Shown: positions 18,434 through 27,643 of the stretch, one piece after another | Layout of the letters: every line of letters begins with the position of its first letter | Numbering within the stretch: the first letter of the stretch is position 1 | Assembly: GCA_964351995.1 (NCBI GenBank) | Contig: CAYGQE010000002.1 | Coordinates: 1-64,000, forward strand | Reading direction: 5' to 3' | DNA: 64,000 bases | From: SZUA-35 sp964351995 | GTDB taxonomy: Bacteria > Actinomycetota > Acidimicrobiia > Acidimicrobiales > SZUA-35 | The notes under the pieces: generated by a model | Seen by the model: only the letters and a program-made list of their open reading frames with translations | Told to the model about the DNA's origin: nothing | Database searches by the model: none | Program-made: the position numbers and the translations under genes

Positions 18434-19641
18434 CTGCGCCCCTCGACGGTCTTCGCGTTCTCGATCTGTCACGCGTTCTCGCCGGGCCGTGGTGTACGCA
18501 GCTGCTCGCCGACCTCGGCGCTGATGTCATCAAGGTCGAGCGGCCTGGCCGCGGCGACGACACGAGGCAATGGGGCCCGCACTGGCTCGCCAACGCCGAT
18601 GGATCGCCTGGCACCGAGTCGTCGTACTACCTGTCGGCGAACCGGAACAAGCGGTCGGTCACGATCGATCTTGCCAGTGCGGCCGGCCAGGAGATCGTCA
18701 CCGACCTGGCTCGATCGTCTGATGTCCTCGTCGAGAACTTCAAGGTAGGCGGCTTGGTCGACAAAGGCCTCGACTACGAGACGTTGCGACTGGTGAACCC
18801 TCGCCTGGTCTATGCGTCGATCACGGGATTTGGGCAGACCGGACCTCGGGCGTCTGACCCTGGTTACGACTATCTGGCTCAGGCGCTCAGCGGCTTCATG
18901 AGCGTGACGGGTGATGCGGACGGACCACCAGTCCGGGCCGGCGTCGCAGTGTCAGATCTCAGCACCGGGATGTACACGACCGTCGCCGTGCTCGCAGCGC
19001 TGCTGCGGCGCAGCGTTTCGGGCGTGGGCCAGTACATCGACGTCGCCCTGCTCGACACTCAAACGGCGATGCTGGCCAACCAAGCCAGCAGTTTCCTGGT
19101 TGGCGGCGTGGCCCCTGGCCGCTCCGGCGACTGGCACCCAAGCCTTGCTCCGTATCAGATGTTCGAAGCGACCGACGGTTCGTTCATCATCGCCTGCGGC
19201 AATGACAGTCAGTTCCGCACCCTGTGTGGCGTTATTGGACGGCCCGAACTCGCCGACGACGATCGCTTTGCCAAGAATCCGGGCCGTGTGACGAACCGCC
19301 CGCTCCTTGCTGACGAGTTGAACCAGGCGCTGCGGACCAAGGATCGAGCCCACTGGCTCGCCGCTCTGCCTGCAGCTGGAGTGCCGGCAGGGTCGGTCAA
19401 CTCGATCGCTGACGCTTTCGCCGAGCCCCAGCTGCAGCACCGCAATGTTCGCATCGACCTGCCCCATCCCACCGCAGGCTCTGCGCCCGGCGTGGCCAAT
19501 CCGATCAAGTTCAGCGAGTCGCCGGTCGAGTATCGATCCGCACCGCCGCTGTTGGGTCAGCACACCGACGAGGTGCTCGCCAACGTGCTCGGCTTCGATG
19601 CCGACCACATCGCCACCCTCCGCGCCGACGGCACCATCTAA
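18430..19641 (+). CDS. Family III CoA-transferase (CaiB/BaiF-like)
   Basis: A 403-residue class III CoA-transferase, the family including formyl-CoA:oxalate and carnitine CoA-transferases. LDGLRVLDLSRVLAGPWCTQLLADLGADVIKVERPGRGD is the opening fold; the catalytic aspartate is D176 in AVSDLSTGMYT; LDTQTAMLANQAS is typical. Moves CoA between carboxylic acids; which acids is unknown. GTG 18430 overlaps the Ada-like stop by 4 bases. The enoyl-CoA hydratase-like gene 1.1 kb on supports acyl-CoA metabolism in the neighbourhood. Confidence 0.85.
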   Translation: MTAPLDGLRVLDLSRVLAGPWCTQLLADLGADVIKVERPGRGDDTRQWGPHWLANADGSPGTESSYYLSANRNKRSVTIDLASAAGQEIVTDLARSSDVLVENFKVGGLVDKGLDYETLRLVNPRLVYASITGFGQTGPRASDPGYDYLAQALSGFMSVTGDADGPPVRAGVAVSDLSTGMYTTVAVLAALLRRSVSGVGQYIDVALLDTQTAMLANQASSFLVGGVAPGRSGDWHPSLAPYQMFEATDGSFIIACGNDSQFRTLCGVIGRPELADDDRFAKNPGRVTNRPLLADELNQALRTKDRAHWLAALPAAGVPAGSVNSIADAFAEPQLQHRNVRIDLPHPTAGSAPGVANPIKFSESPVEYRSAPPLLGQHTDEVLANVLGFDADHIATLRADGTI

Positions 19642-19652
19642 CAACCCCTTTT

Positions 19653-19920
19653 CTACGTGCGGAACTGGGCCATGTGTCTGGCGAGGTCGGCTCGGTAGGT
19701 CGCTGTTCGTTCGAGTTCGAGATCCTCGAAGCCGCGCACGTGGTCGGGAAGCGAAGCAATGATCGCTGCAGCGGCGAGCCGTTCCGGCGTGCCGTCCAGC
19801 CGAAGGCCGTCGATGAGCTCGTCGATCACCATTCGGTACTCGTCGATCAGTTCTCGCTCGACGATCCTGACACGAGCACGGCCGAACGGATCGAACGCTG
19901 TTCCACCGTCGCCGAGCCGC
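19653..19920 (-). pseudogene. Truncated C-terminal fragment of indolepyruvate ferredoxin oxidoreductase
   Basis: The reverse frame ending at 19653 encodes about 88 residues, LGDGGTAFDPFGRARVRIVERELIDEYRMVIDELIDG and onward to ARHMAQFRT. This matches the extreme C-terminus of the large fused indolepyruvate ferredoxin oxidoreductase (YDxFG...ERxLIxEY...LAxLPDxVRGFE), normally over 1000 residues. The upstream part is missing; the sequence breaks at a G/C-rich junction (19922-19965). No start lies in this domain, so it is a remnant, probably left by a deletion. Confidence 0.6.
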
Positions 19921-19968
19921 TGTGAATGGGGACCTGACCCCTGGTGGAAGTGGGTGGGAGAAAGAGGG

Positions 19969-20709
19969 TTACATCGCTTGCGTGAGGCCGCCGTCGACCA
20001 CGAGCACCTGGCCGGTGGTGTAGCGGTTGCGGATGAAGGCCAGGACAGCCTCGGCGCAGTCGTCTGGGGTGGCCGAGCGCGGGATCGGGGCGGCAGCGGC
20101 GACGGCGGCGTGCTGGGCATCCCAGCTCTCGGTCCATGGAGTGGCAACGAGGCCGGGGGCGACGGCGTTGAAGCGGAGCGGGCCGTAGCTCTTCGCCAAC
20201 AGTGCCGTCATCTGGTTGAGCGCAGCCTTGGCCATCGAGTAGGCCATGGACGAGCCGACAGGGCGGACACCGGCGATCGACGTGATCGTGATGACATTGC
20301 CGTCGTCGGACTTGCGAAGGTGAGGGATGGCGGCCTTGGTCAGCCACCACGTGCCGTAGACGTTGACCTGGAAGGTCTTGTCGAAGATCTCGTCGGTGAG
20401 CTCATCGAGGTTGTGGTGGGGGACCACAGTGGTCCAGCCTGCGTTGTTGACCAGGATGTCGAGCTTGCCATAGGCCTCGATGGTGGCGTCGATGAGTGCC
20501 TTGCCCTGCTCCTGGTCCGAGATGTCGGCCTGGACGTAGATCGACTCGCCTGGAAGCGAAGCCGACACCGCCTCGCCAGCTGCGACTGAGGTCGAGGAAT
20601 TCACCACGACCTTGGCGCCAAGTGCGGAGAGTCGGCGTGCCGTCTCCTCGCCGATTCCGCTCGACGATCCCGTCACGATTGCTACTTTGCCTTCAAGTTC
20701 CATTGCCAT
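19969..20709 (-). CDS. Short-chain dehydrogenase/reductase (SDR)
   Basis: A 246-residue classical SDR. TGSSSGIG (about residue 14) binds NAD(P), NNAG is the central motif, and the catalytic Tyr/Lys pair is YSMAK. VTSIAG supplies the serine region and VNVYGTWW the substrate-side loop. Reduces a keto group or oxidises a hydroxyl; substrate unknown. ATG 20709 or the ATG two codons later (20703). It lies downstream of the crotonase-fold gene on the same strand, separated by 77 bases with a hairpin. Confidence 0.85.
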   Translation of the reverse strand: MAMELEGKVAIVTGSSSGIGEETARRLSALGAKVVVNSSTSVAAGEAVSASLPGESIYVQADISDQEQGKALIDATIEAYGKLDILVNNAGWTTVVPHHNLDELTDEIFDKTFQVNVYGTWWLTKAAIPHLRKSDDGNVITITSIAGVRPVGSSMAYSMAKAALNQMTALLAKSYGPLRFNAVAPGLVATPWTESWDAQHAAVAAAAPIPRSATPDDCAEAVLAFIRNRYTTGQVLVVDGGLTQAM

Positions 20710-20760
20710 GTTCTCTTCTCTCCAAACCCCGGGTTCGGGACCGTCAGTTTTGGCGCTGTC

Positions 20761-20778
20761 AGCCCCGGGTTCGGGGCT
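20761..20778. repeat. Short hairpin between crotonase-like and SDR genes
   Basis: AGCCCCG and CGGGGCT form a seven-base stem with a four-base loop at 20761-20778. A second GC-rich copy of CCCCGGGTTCGG occurs at 20727-20738. On the reverse strand the hairpin sits after the crotonase-like stop, possibly attenuating expression of the SDR; there is no T-run. Confidence 0.45.
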
Positions 20779-20786
20779 TGTTTCGA

Positions 20787-21626
20787 TTACGCCTCGTCGC
20801 GAATGACTTGCAGGCCCGCTGGGTCGACCAGGCTGTCGAACAACCGCATGTTGTGGTTGTGTCCGACGTGGTGCAAGCCGAACGCCGACTGGATCGCGGT
20901 GTACATGCCCATCGCATCGAGGCTGTTGTTGACCGACTGCTTGGCCAGGGTCAGCCCGATCATCGGCCGCTTGGCGATGTGTGCTGCCATCTCCAGGGTC
21001 GCCGACTCGAGCTCGTCTCTTGGCACGACTTTGTTGACCATGCCGTGTTGCAGGGCTTCGGCGGCGGTGATGGCCCGGCCGGTGAACAGCATCTCTTTGG
21101 CCAGACGAGCACCCGCCTCGTATGGGTGGGTGAAGTACTCGTGGCCGTTCACCCCGAAGGCAACGACAGGGTCAGAGAACGTGGCCTCTTCGCTGCAGAC
21201 GATCAGATCCATCGGCCACACGAGCATGAGTCCGCCAGCGATCACCTTGCCCTGGACCTGAGCGATGGTCGGCTTGGGGAGGTTGCGCCAGCGCCAGCAG
21301 AGACCGATGTACATCTCGGCTTCACGCGCCATGTACCCCTCGGCGCCATCGGCGTCGAAGTGGCATTGCGTGCCGATGGTCGGCAAGTTATTGATGTCGG
21401 ACTCATCACGCAGGTCGTGGCCAGACGAAAAATGGTTGCCCTCGGCGGCCAGGACGATGCACCGAACCTCGGTGTCTTTCGCAGCAACATCGAAGGCCTC
21501 GTTGAGCTGGCTGAGCATCAGATAGTCCTGGGCGTTGGCCGCCTCGGATCGAGTGAGCGTCACCCGGCCGACACCAGGTGCCGGCTTGTCGAATCGGACT
21601 CGTTCCCACTCGGTCTGCGTTGCCAT
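20787..21626 (-). CDS. Enoyl-CoA hydratase/isomerase-fold protein
   Basis: A 279-residue crotonase-superfamily protein. GVGRVTLTRSEAANAQD opens the fold, CIVLAAEGNHFSSGHDLRDE provides the oxyanion-hole stretch, KVIAGGLMLVWPMDLIVCSEEATFSDPV the second half. The Glu usual in GG-x-x-E is absent (AGGLMLV), so the reaction may differ from hydration. An atypical spacer (INNLPTIGTQCHFDADGAEGY) sits in the middle. ATG 21626 is preferred over in-frame GTG 21632. Nearby SDR and CoA-transferase suggest an acyl-CoA route, possibly regulated together. Confidence 0.75.
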   Translation of the reverse strand: MATQTEWERVRFDKPAPGVGRVTLTRSEAANAQDYLMLSQLNEAFDVAAKDTEVRCIVLAAEGNHFSSGHDLRDESDINNLPTIGTQCHFDADGAEGYMAREAEMYIGLCWRWRNLPKPTIAQVQGKVIAGGLMLVWPMDLIVCSEEATFSDPVVAFGVNGHEYFTHPYEAGARLAKEMLFTGRAITAAEALQHGMVNKVVPRDELESATLEMAAHIAKRPMIGLTLAKQSVNNSLDAMGMYTAIQSAFGLHHVGHNHNMRLFDSLVDPAGLQVIRDEA

Positions 21627-21707
21627 CGGCACAAGGTGTCACACGGCGACACGATGCGCCACCTGAGCCGTTCGTTCGCTGCTCACTCGACGGCTAACGT
21701 CCGCTGC

Positions 21708-22271
21708 ATGAGCGAGCAACTCCGAACCTTCACCCGTGGCATCTATGCCTTCGATGCCGTGGTCCAGCGTGTTCCCACCGACAAGTGGGCAGCACAAACT
21801 CCATGCCCCGATTGGAACGCAGCCCAGCTGGTCGAGCACCAGTGCGCAGTCCTCAACGGCGTCGCCGCCATGGCCGAGACCGGCGGCATGGCGGCACCCA
21901 CGCCATCGGCTGACAACGAGCCAGCCGCGATGTGGAACGAATGCCGAGATCGTGTCCTCGCCGCCCTCGACACCAAGGGGGCGCTCGCTCAGGAGGGCCC
22001 GTTCTGGTTCAAGGCGGCCACGATCGACGACGTCTGCGGTGCAGTGCTCTGGGATCCAGTCACCCATGCGTGGGATCTGGCGACGGCAGCAGGAATCGAG
22101 CATGGCCTGGCCGATGATCTGCTCGAAGCGACGCTCGCAACCGTCGAGCCGCGGATGGAGATGCTGGCCAAGAGCGAGCGCACCGCTGCCCCCATCGAGG
22201 TCGGAGCCGATGCGTCGATGCTGCAGCGTTACCTGGCCACCGTTGGCCGCTCTGCTGACCACTCGGACTGA
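21708..22271 (+). CDS. TIGR03086/mycothiol-maleylpyruvate-isomerase-like DinB-fold protein
   Basis: A 187-residue four-helix-bundle protein of the DinB superfamily, close to TIGR03086 in actinobacteria. LVEHQCAVLNGV and DPVTHAWDLATAAG carry two of the three histidines that usually bind metal. Residues between them (TPCPDWNAAQL) match the family core. A mycothiol-dependent activity or metal-stabilised enzymatic role is known for some relatives; not assignable here. ATG 21708 opens the first helix. Eight bases separate it from the sulfatase start. Confidence 0.7.
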   Translation: MSEQLRTFTRGIYAFDAVVQRVPTDKWAAQTPCPDWNAAQLVEHQCAVLNGVAAMAETGGMAAPTPSADNEPAAMWNECRDRVLAALDTKGALAQEGPFWFKAATIDDVCGAVLWDPVTHAWDLATAAGIEHGLADDLLEATLATVEPRMEMLAKSERTAAPIEVGADASMLQRYLATVGRSADHSD

Positions 22272-22279
22272 GCATCCAG

Positions 22280-23698
22280 ATGGCTCAGCGCCCGAACATC
22301 GTTTTCATCATGAGTGACGACCACGCGTCGCACGCGATCTCCGCCTACGGCAGCCGCATCAACCAGACCCCGAACCTGGATCGCATCGCCGAGGGCGGCA
22401 TGCGATTCGACTCGGTGTTCTGCACCAACTCGATCTGCACGCCCAGCCGGGCCGCGATCCTGGCGGGTACCTACAACCACGTCAACGGTGTCACCACACT
22501 CGACACCCACATGGACAACACGCTGTGGACGTTTCCGAAGGCGCTGCAGGCCGCTGGTTACCGCACCGCCATGTTCGGTAAGTGGCATCTGGGCCATGGC
22601 CCCGCCCACGATCCCACCGGCTTCGACTTCTGGCGGATCCTCCCCGGGCAAGGGCACTACCACAATCCCGTGATGCTCCAAGCTGGGTCGAACCCCGTCG
22701 TCGAGCGTGGTGGCTACGTGACCGACCTGATCACCGACGATTGCCTGGGCTTCCTCGATCGCCATCAGGCAAAACATGCGGATCAGCCGTTTGCGATCTT
22801 CTGTCACCACAAGGCACCGCACCGCACGTGGGAGCCGAGCAAGAAGCACTTCACGATGTACGACGACGTCGACATCCCCGAGCCCGACACGTTCCGGGAC
22901 GATCTGGCGGGCCGGGCCGATGTGATCCAGGCCGTGAAGATGCGCATGATGGACCTCGACCCGATCATCGATCTGAAGGCGACCGTGCCGCCTGGCCTGA
23001 CCCTCGATGAGGAGATCAGCTGGCGCTACCAGCGCTACATCAAGGATTACCTCCGAGTGGTGGCCTCGATCGACGACAATGTCGGTCGCCTGCTCGATCG
23101 TCTCGACGTCGATGGTCTCACCGACAACACGATCGTGATTTACACCTCGGACCAGGGCTTCTTCCTGGGCGACCACGGCTGGTTCGACAAGCGCTTGATG
23201 TACGAAGAGTCCCTCAACATGCCGTTCCTCGTTCGATACCCGAAGGCCATCACTCCAGGCACGACGAATGACGACATCATCGTCAACGTCGACTTCGCTC
23301 CGACGCTCCTCGAGTTGGCTGGTGTCGATGCGCCCGACCATCTCCAAGGCCGGTCGTTTGCCGAGGCCATGCGAGGTGACACACCAGACGACTGGCCCAC
23401 CTCGATGTACTACCGCTACTGGATGCACCGAGATGGGGCCCATCTGTGCCCCGCCCACTACGGGGTTCGCACTCGCACCCACAAGCTGATCTGTTACTAC
23501 AACGATCCGCTCGGTCAGGACGGGGCCAACGGCCCGATTGACCCGGTCGAATGGGAGTTGTTCGATCTCGTGGCCGACCCCATGGAGGTTGACAACATCA
23601 TCGACGATCCCGAACACGCCGAGGTTCTCGCTGATCTTCGGGTGGAACTCGCTCGTCTTCAGGCCGAGTTCGCAGATGCGCCCTACCCCGGGGCCTGA
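22280..23698 (+). CDS. Sulfatase (arylsulfatase family)
   Basis: A 472-residue sulfatase. Metal ligands D13/D14 lie in FIMSDDH; the formylglycine signature is CTPSR at C53-R57, meaning it needs conversion of C53 by a formylglycine-generating enzyme; FGKWHLGH (about 100) and DQGFFLGDHGWFDK complete the active site. No signal peptide is seen, so it is probably cytoplasmic. It likely hydrolyses a sulfate ester of a carbohydrate or other organic sulfate. It starts 8 bases after the DinB-like gene; a binding protein of a peptide transporter follows. Confidence 0.88.
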   Translation: MAQRPNIVFIMSDDHASHAISAYGSRINQTPNLDRIAEGGMRFDSVFCTNSICTPSRAAILAGTYNHVNGVTTLDTHMDNTLWTFPKALQAAGYRTAMFGKWHLGHGPAHDPTGFDFWRILPGQGHYHNPVMLQAGSNPVVERGGYVTDLITDDCLGFLDRHQAKHADQPFAIFCHHKAPHRTWEPSKKHFTMYDDVDIPEPDTFRDDLAGRADVIQAVKMRMMDLDPIIDLKATVPPGLTLDEEISWRYQRYIKDYLRVVASIDDNVGRLLDRLDVDGLTDNTIVIYTSDQGFFLGDHGWFDKRLMYEESLNMPFLVRYPKAITPGTTNDDIIVNVDFAPTLLELAGVDAPDHLQGRSFAEAMRGDTPDDWPTSMYYRYWMHRDGAHLCPAHYGVRTRTHKLICYYNDPLGQDGANGPIDPVEWELFDLVADPMEVDNIIDDPEHAEVLADLRVELARLQAEFADAPYPGA

Positions 23699-23761
23699 AC
23701 AGCTCGGAAAGCGGGCGACCGGAAAGGACGGCGAATCAGACTTCGCCCGTAGCCTTCCGGG

Positions 23762-25483
23762 ATGCGTTGGTTGGGGGCAGGTGTTCTAGGGATCGCGCTC
23801 GTGCTGAGTAGCTGTACCTCGGCCGGGGATGAAGCCGTGACGACGTCGATCACCATCGATGCCTCCGAAGCCGTGGTCCACGACGACGCGATCCTTCGCT
23901 ATGGCCTGTCGACCTCGCCGTCGGATCCGTGGGTGCATTACCGCACCAGCTGTGACACCTCGTGTGGGGTGGTCTTTGGCGCAATTACCGACACGCTCTT
24001 CGCCACCGCCATCAGTGGTGAAACGGTCGGCCTTCTCGTCGAGGAGCATGACGCGAACAACGACGACACGATCCACACCTGGCAGCTTCGCGAAGGTGTC
24101 ACGTTCAGTGACGGCACCGAGTTGAATGCAGAGGCAGCGAAGCTCAACATCGATGCATGTCGACACAGCGCACTCACCGGCCCGAGCTTCGCCGGCATCG
24201 ATGATGTCAGGGCGGAGGGGCACCTGTTGACCATCACGACACTGGCCCCGTGGGGAAATCTCTCGGTGCACTTTGCCGAGACTCCCTGTGGGCACATGTT
24301 CTCGGGTGCATGGCTGCGATCCCTGCCCGACCTTCCAATGCGAAGCGAAGGAGCGCCGTTCTTCGATCCGGCGATCGCTGGCATCCCGCCGGTGGGCGAT
24401 CCGACACAGCCCGTTGGGCTCGGCGCCTTTGTGATGACGTCGTTTGTTCCCGGCAACGGAAACAGCACGCTGCTCGAACGCAACGAGACCTATTGGCGTG
24501 GCCCGGCGGGGATCACCGGTGAGCGCCTGCCTCGTGCCGAGGAGATCGAGTTGGTGGTGTTGGGTGACGACGTCACGCGCCGTGCCGGCCTACAGACCGG
24601 CCAGTTCGACCTCATCCACTCTCGAGATGCAGCAGGCGAGCGAGCGATTGCTGAGCTTGGCCCGGCGGTCTCCTCCGAGGCATTCGCCGGTGTCGTGCAC
24701 GTGGTGATGAACGCAGCAGCCGACGAAGGCAACCCGCTTGCCTTGGTCAGTTGTCGAAGGGCCATCGACCGGTCGATCGATCGATCGAGGTTGAGCGAAG
24801 CCTTCGGGCGCTCGCCGAGCAACGGCCCCTTTTTCGATCTGGGAACCGGTGGTGAGTCGAGTCCTGATGGTGCGACGATCTCGGGAGGCTTCGATCCCGT
24901 GGCAGCCGCTCAGTGGGGTGCTCGATGCATCGAGAATCACGGCTCGGCGCTGACCCTCCGCTTGTTGGCCCCCGTTGGCGATGAACGAGCCGAATTGATT
25001 GGGTCGATGGTTGAACGCGCCATTGGCGTGCTGCCCGATGGCGGGGAAGTACAGATCGAGGTGGTGAACGTCGAGTCGGGCGATCTCGCACTCGCTGCCC
25101 TCCTCGGCGACTACGACCTTCTGCTCTGGGAGGGTTTTGCTGGCGTCCACCCGGATCTGTACTTCACATGGTGGTACGGCGAGGCCGCAGCACCGGTTGG
25201 GTCGTTGTCGACCAACGTGGGCCGGATTGACGATCCCGCCCTTGATCGTGCGCTCGTTGATCTGCGACGAGCCAGTGATGTTGACGAAAGCGACCGAGCG
25301 ATCAACGAGATTCAGCGAGCCTTCGAAGCCGGGGCCCATACCTCGTGGCTCACCTCGGTGTCGTGGACCATTGGTTTCAATCCGTTGCTCGACCCTGATC
25401 TCGAGCGTCGTACGCCCGACGGGATCCAACTCGAGCCGATCATCAATGGCGTGCACAGTCTTCATCGACTCAGCGAGAGTTGA
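23762..25483 (+). CDS. Extracellular solute-binding lipoprotein, family 5 (peptide/nickel type)
   Basis: A 573-residue binding protein of the DppA/OppA family. Signal peptide with lipobox LSSC (lipid-anchored C18). LREGVTFSDGTELNAEAAKLNI is the family signature. It is diverged from the second binding protein at 27644: the sequences share the fold but not close identity. It has no permease genes of its own on this strand and faces the transporter operon, with a strong hairpin between their ends. Might supply an alternative substrate to that transporter. ATG 23762. Confidence 0.8.
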   Translation: MRWLGAGVLGIALVLSSCTSAGDEAVTTSITIDASEAVVHDDAILRYGLSTSPSDPWVHYRTSCDTSCGVVFGAITDTLFATAISGETVGLLVEEHDANNDDTIHTWQLREGVTFSDGTELNAEAAKLNIDACRHSALTGPSFAGIDDVRAEGHLLTITTLAPWGNLSVHFAETPCGHMFSGAWLRSLPDLPMRSEGAPFFDPAIAGIPPVGDPTQPVGLGAFVMTSFVPGNGNSTLLERNETYWRGPAGITGERLPRAEEIELVVLGDDVTRRAGLQTGQFDLIHSRDAAGERAIAELGPAVSSEAFAGVVHVVMNAAADEGNPLALVSCRRAIDRSIDRSRLSEAFGRSPSNGPFFDLGTGGESSPDGATISGGFDPVAAAQWGARCIENHGSALTLRLLAPVGDERAELIGSMVERAIGVLPDGGEVQIEVVNVESGDLALAALLGDYDLLLWEGFAGVHPDLYFTWWYGEAAAPVGSLSTNVGRIDDPALDRALVDLRRASDVDESDRAINEIQRAFEAGAHTSWLTSVSWTIGFNPLLDPDLERRTPDGIQLEPIINGVHSLHRLSES

Positions 25484-25527
25484 ATGAACTAGTCACGTGA
25501 GGCGGAAATGAAGCCAGTCCAGACGCG

Positions 25528-25557
25528 ACTCGGCCCCTCACGGTGGAGGGGCCGAGT
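25528..25557. terminator. Bidirectional terminator-like hairpin
   Basis: ACTCGGCCCCTC (25528-25539) and GAGGGGCCGAGT (25546-25557) form a perfect 12-bp stem with loop ACGGTG. It sits between two convergent genes, 45 bases past the binding-protein stop and 22 bases past the permease stop. No long T-run follows on either side. Confidence 0.7.
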
Positions 25558-25578
25558 GCGGTGTTCGTTGGGTTGGAT

Positions 25579-26571
25579 CTACAGCGCCGACGAGCGGAAG
25601 GCCTTCCGCTTCTGCAACCAGTCACCGACTTGGTTGAGCGAGAGCACGGTGAACGAAAGCGCAAGTGACGGCCACAGCACCGGGAAGATGGTCTGCTTGA
25701 TGTCCTTGCGGCCTTCGTTGATCATGTTGCCCCAGGTGGGTTCTGGAGGCTGGACGCTGAGTCCGAGGAAGCTGAGCGTCCCCTCGACCACGATAACGAA
25801 CGCTGCGGCGACCAAGGCGTAGGCCAGCAACGTCGGGAGGACATTGGGGATGATTTCCCGGAAGAGGATTTTGAACTTCTTGGTGCCGATGGCCTGGGCG
25901 GCGTGGACGAACTCTCGGTTCGCAATCGCCAGCGTGTTGGCTCGAGCCACACGGGTGTAGGCCGGAATCGAGAGCAAGCCGATTACGAGTGCGATGATGA
26001 AGAGGTTGCGGACCTTGAAGATCGACACCATGGCGAGAAGGAGCACCAGCGCCGGGAAGGCGAGGATCACATCGATGATCGACATGATCACGGTCTCGGT
26101 CTTGCCCCGAACGTAGCCAACGAAGGTGCCGAGGAAACCGCCGACGATCACGCCGCAAGCTGCCGCGGTGCCAGCCACGATCAGGGAAGTCCAACCGCCC
26201 AGCACGATGCGAGCAAAGGTGTCACGACTCAAGATGTCGGTGCCCAGAATATGGCCGGCCGACGGACCCTCGTTGGGGAGCGCTGATCGTTCGCCGGTGC
26301 GGAAGTCGACGCCTTGGAAGAAGGGGTCTTGCAGTGGCAAGGCGCCGCCGACCCAGCCGTCGATCTTGGCGTAGATGGCGCCAACGAGGACGAAGGTCAG
26401 CCACAGGGCCGACAGCTTCACCGTGACGGTCATCTCTTTGAAGAGACCCCACGCCGAGGTTTTCTTCTTGCCCGGTGCGGTTGCACCGGAATCGATGGCC
26501 TCCGACGTGGAGATGTTCGTGAGCTTTTGGCTCGGGAATTCTGTGTCGGTACCGGATTCTGTGGCAGTCAT
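25579..26571 (-). CDS. Peptide/nickel ABC transporter permease (DppC-type)
   Basis: A 330-residue inner-membrane permease. An N-terminal cytoplasmic part (about 45 residues, Thr/Ser-rich) leads into a first helix (LWLTFVLVGAIYA), then a periplasmic stretch, then the ABC2-type core with five helices. The EAA loop is EFVHAAQAIGTKKFKILFREIIPN. ATG 26571 is chosen because it is 4 bases from the upstream stop; a start at 26622 would overlap the previous gene by 47 bases. Last gene of the dppD-F-A-B-C-like operon. Confidence 0.85.
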   Translation of the reverse strand: MTATESGTDTEFPSQKLTNISTSEAIDSGATAPGKKKTSAWGLFKEMTVTVKLSALWLTFVLVGAIYAKIDGWVGGALPLQDPFFQGVDFRTGERSALPNEGPSAGHILGTDILSRDTFARIVLGGWTSLIVAGTAAACGVIVGGFLGTFVGYVRGKTETVIMSIIDVILAFPALVLLLAMVSIFKVRNLFIIALVIGLLSIPAYTRVARANTLAIANREFVHAAQAIGTKKFKILFREIIPNVLPTLLAYALVAAAFVIVVEGTLSFLGLSVQPPEPTWGNMINEGRKDIKQTIFPVLWPSLALSFTVLSLNQVGDWLQKRKAFRSSAL

Positions 26572-26575
26572 GGCC

Positions 26576-27526
26576 TCAGCTCTTTCGGATTCGGGGGTCG
26601 ATGGCAAGGTACAACAAGTCAACGAGCGTGTTCACAACGACGTACGCCGTCGCGATGAACACCGTGATGCCTTGGATCACGATGATGTCTCGCTGAGAGA
26701 TGGCATTGATCAAACGGAAGCCGAGCCCGGGAAGAGCGAAGAGGGTCTCGATGACGACGGTGCCACCGAGAAGGGCACCGAAGTTGATACCGGCGATCGT
26801 GATGAGGCTGAGCGAACTGGGGCGCAGCGCATGGCGGAACAAGATGTAGCGGTCCTTGAGGCCCTTGGCCCGGGCCGAGAGCACGAAGTTCTCTTGCAGC
26901 GTGGCGATCATGTCAGACCGGAGCAGGCGGCTGAAGATCGCCATCTGGGTCAGCGACAGAGCGAAGGCGGGCAGGATCGCGGTCTTGAGGTTCGGGCCGA
27001 TGCCCTCGCTGATGCGGTTCCAGCCGGTTGATGGCAACAGGTTGAATTTCACCGTCAACAGCCAGATCAACATGATGCCGACGATGAAGTTGGGAACCGA
27101 GAGGGCGACTTGCGCACCCGCTGAGGTGATCTGGTCGGCCTTGCCTCCCTGCCGATAGGCGCCGATAACGCCCATCGGGATGGCCATGATGAGGGCAAGA
27201 GCGACAGCGAACAATGCGAGCTGGGCGGTGACGGGAATGCGCTGCTTGATGGTGTCGGCCACGGGCTGATCGGTCACGAAGGAGCGTCCGAGATCGCCGG
27301 TCACGGCGTCGCCGAGCCAGATGCCGTAGCGGACGATGAGGGGATCGTTGAGGTTGAGTTCCTCGCGGATTCGCTCGATGGTCTCTGGATCGCGCGGCGC
27401 ATCGGGCGGGAGGATGGCGTTGACAGGATCGCCTGGCAACAGCGCCGTCATAACGAACGTCAAGAAGGAAACTGCCAGGAGTGTCGCCACCAGGCGGACC
27501 AATCGCAGTGCAAGAACCTTTGCCAT
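26576..27526 (-). CDS. Peptide/nickel ABC transporter permease (DppB-type)
   Basis: A 316-residue inner-membrane permease with six helices. LRLVRLVATLLAVSFLTFVMTALLPGDPVNAILPPDAP is the DppB N-terminus, ALIMAIPMGVIGAYRQG the second helix, FALPGLGFRLINAISQRD the terminal signature. It pairs with the DppC-type permease 4 bases downstream. ATG 27526 follows AAGGA at a good distance. A hairpin at 27582-27603 separates it from the binding-protein gene, as is common where the binding protein is made in excess. Confidence 0.88.
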   Translation of the reverse strand: MAKVLALRLVRLVATLLAVSFLTFVMTALLPGDPVNAILPPDAPRDPETIERIREELNLNDPLIVRYGIWLGDAVTGDLGRSFVTDQPVADTIKQRIPVTAQLALFAVALALIMAIPMGVIGAYRQGGKADQITSAGAQVALSVPNFIVGIMLIWLLTVKFNLLPSTGWNRISEGIGPNLKTAILPAFALSLTQMAIFSRLLRSDMIATLQENFVLSARAKGLKDRYILFRHALRPSSLSLITIAGINFGALLGGTVVIETLFALPGLGFRLINAISQRDIIVIQGITVFIATAYVVVNTLVDLLYLAIDPRIRKS

Positions 27527-27581
27527 GGATGTTTGTTTCCTTCTTCTGTGCGTTCAATGAAACTGCGGATTTGGGTGAGGC

Positions 27582-27603
27582 GGGGGCAACAAGTGTTGCC
27601 CCC
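27582..27603. terminator. Intercistronic hairpin between binding protein and permease genes
   Basis: GGGGGCAAC (27582-27590) pairs with GTTGCCCCC (27595-27603), loop AAGT. In the 117-bp space between the binding-protein stop and dppB-like start. It probably stabilises the upstream mRNA or attenuates reading-through, giving more binding protein than permease. Confidence 0.6.
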
Positions 27604-27643
27604 ACCCCGCTCACACACGCAAGTCTGCGGAGGGTGTGACTGA

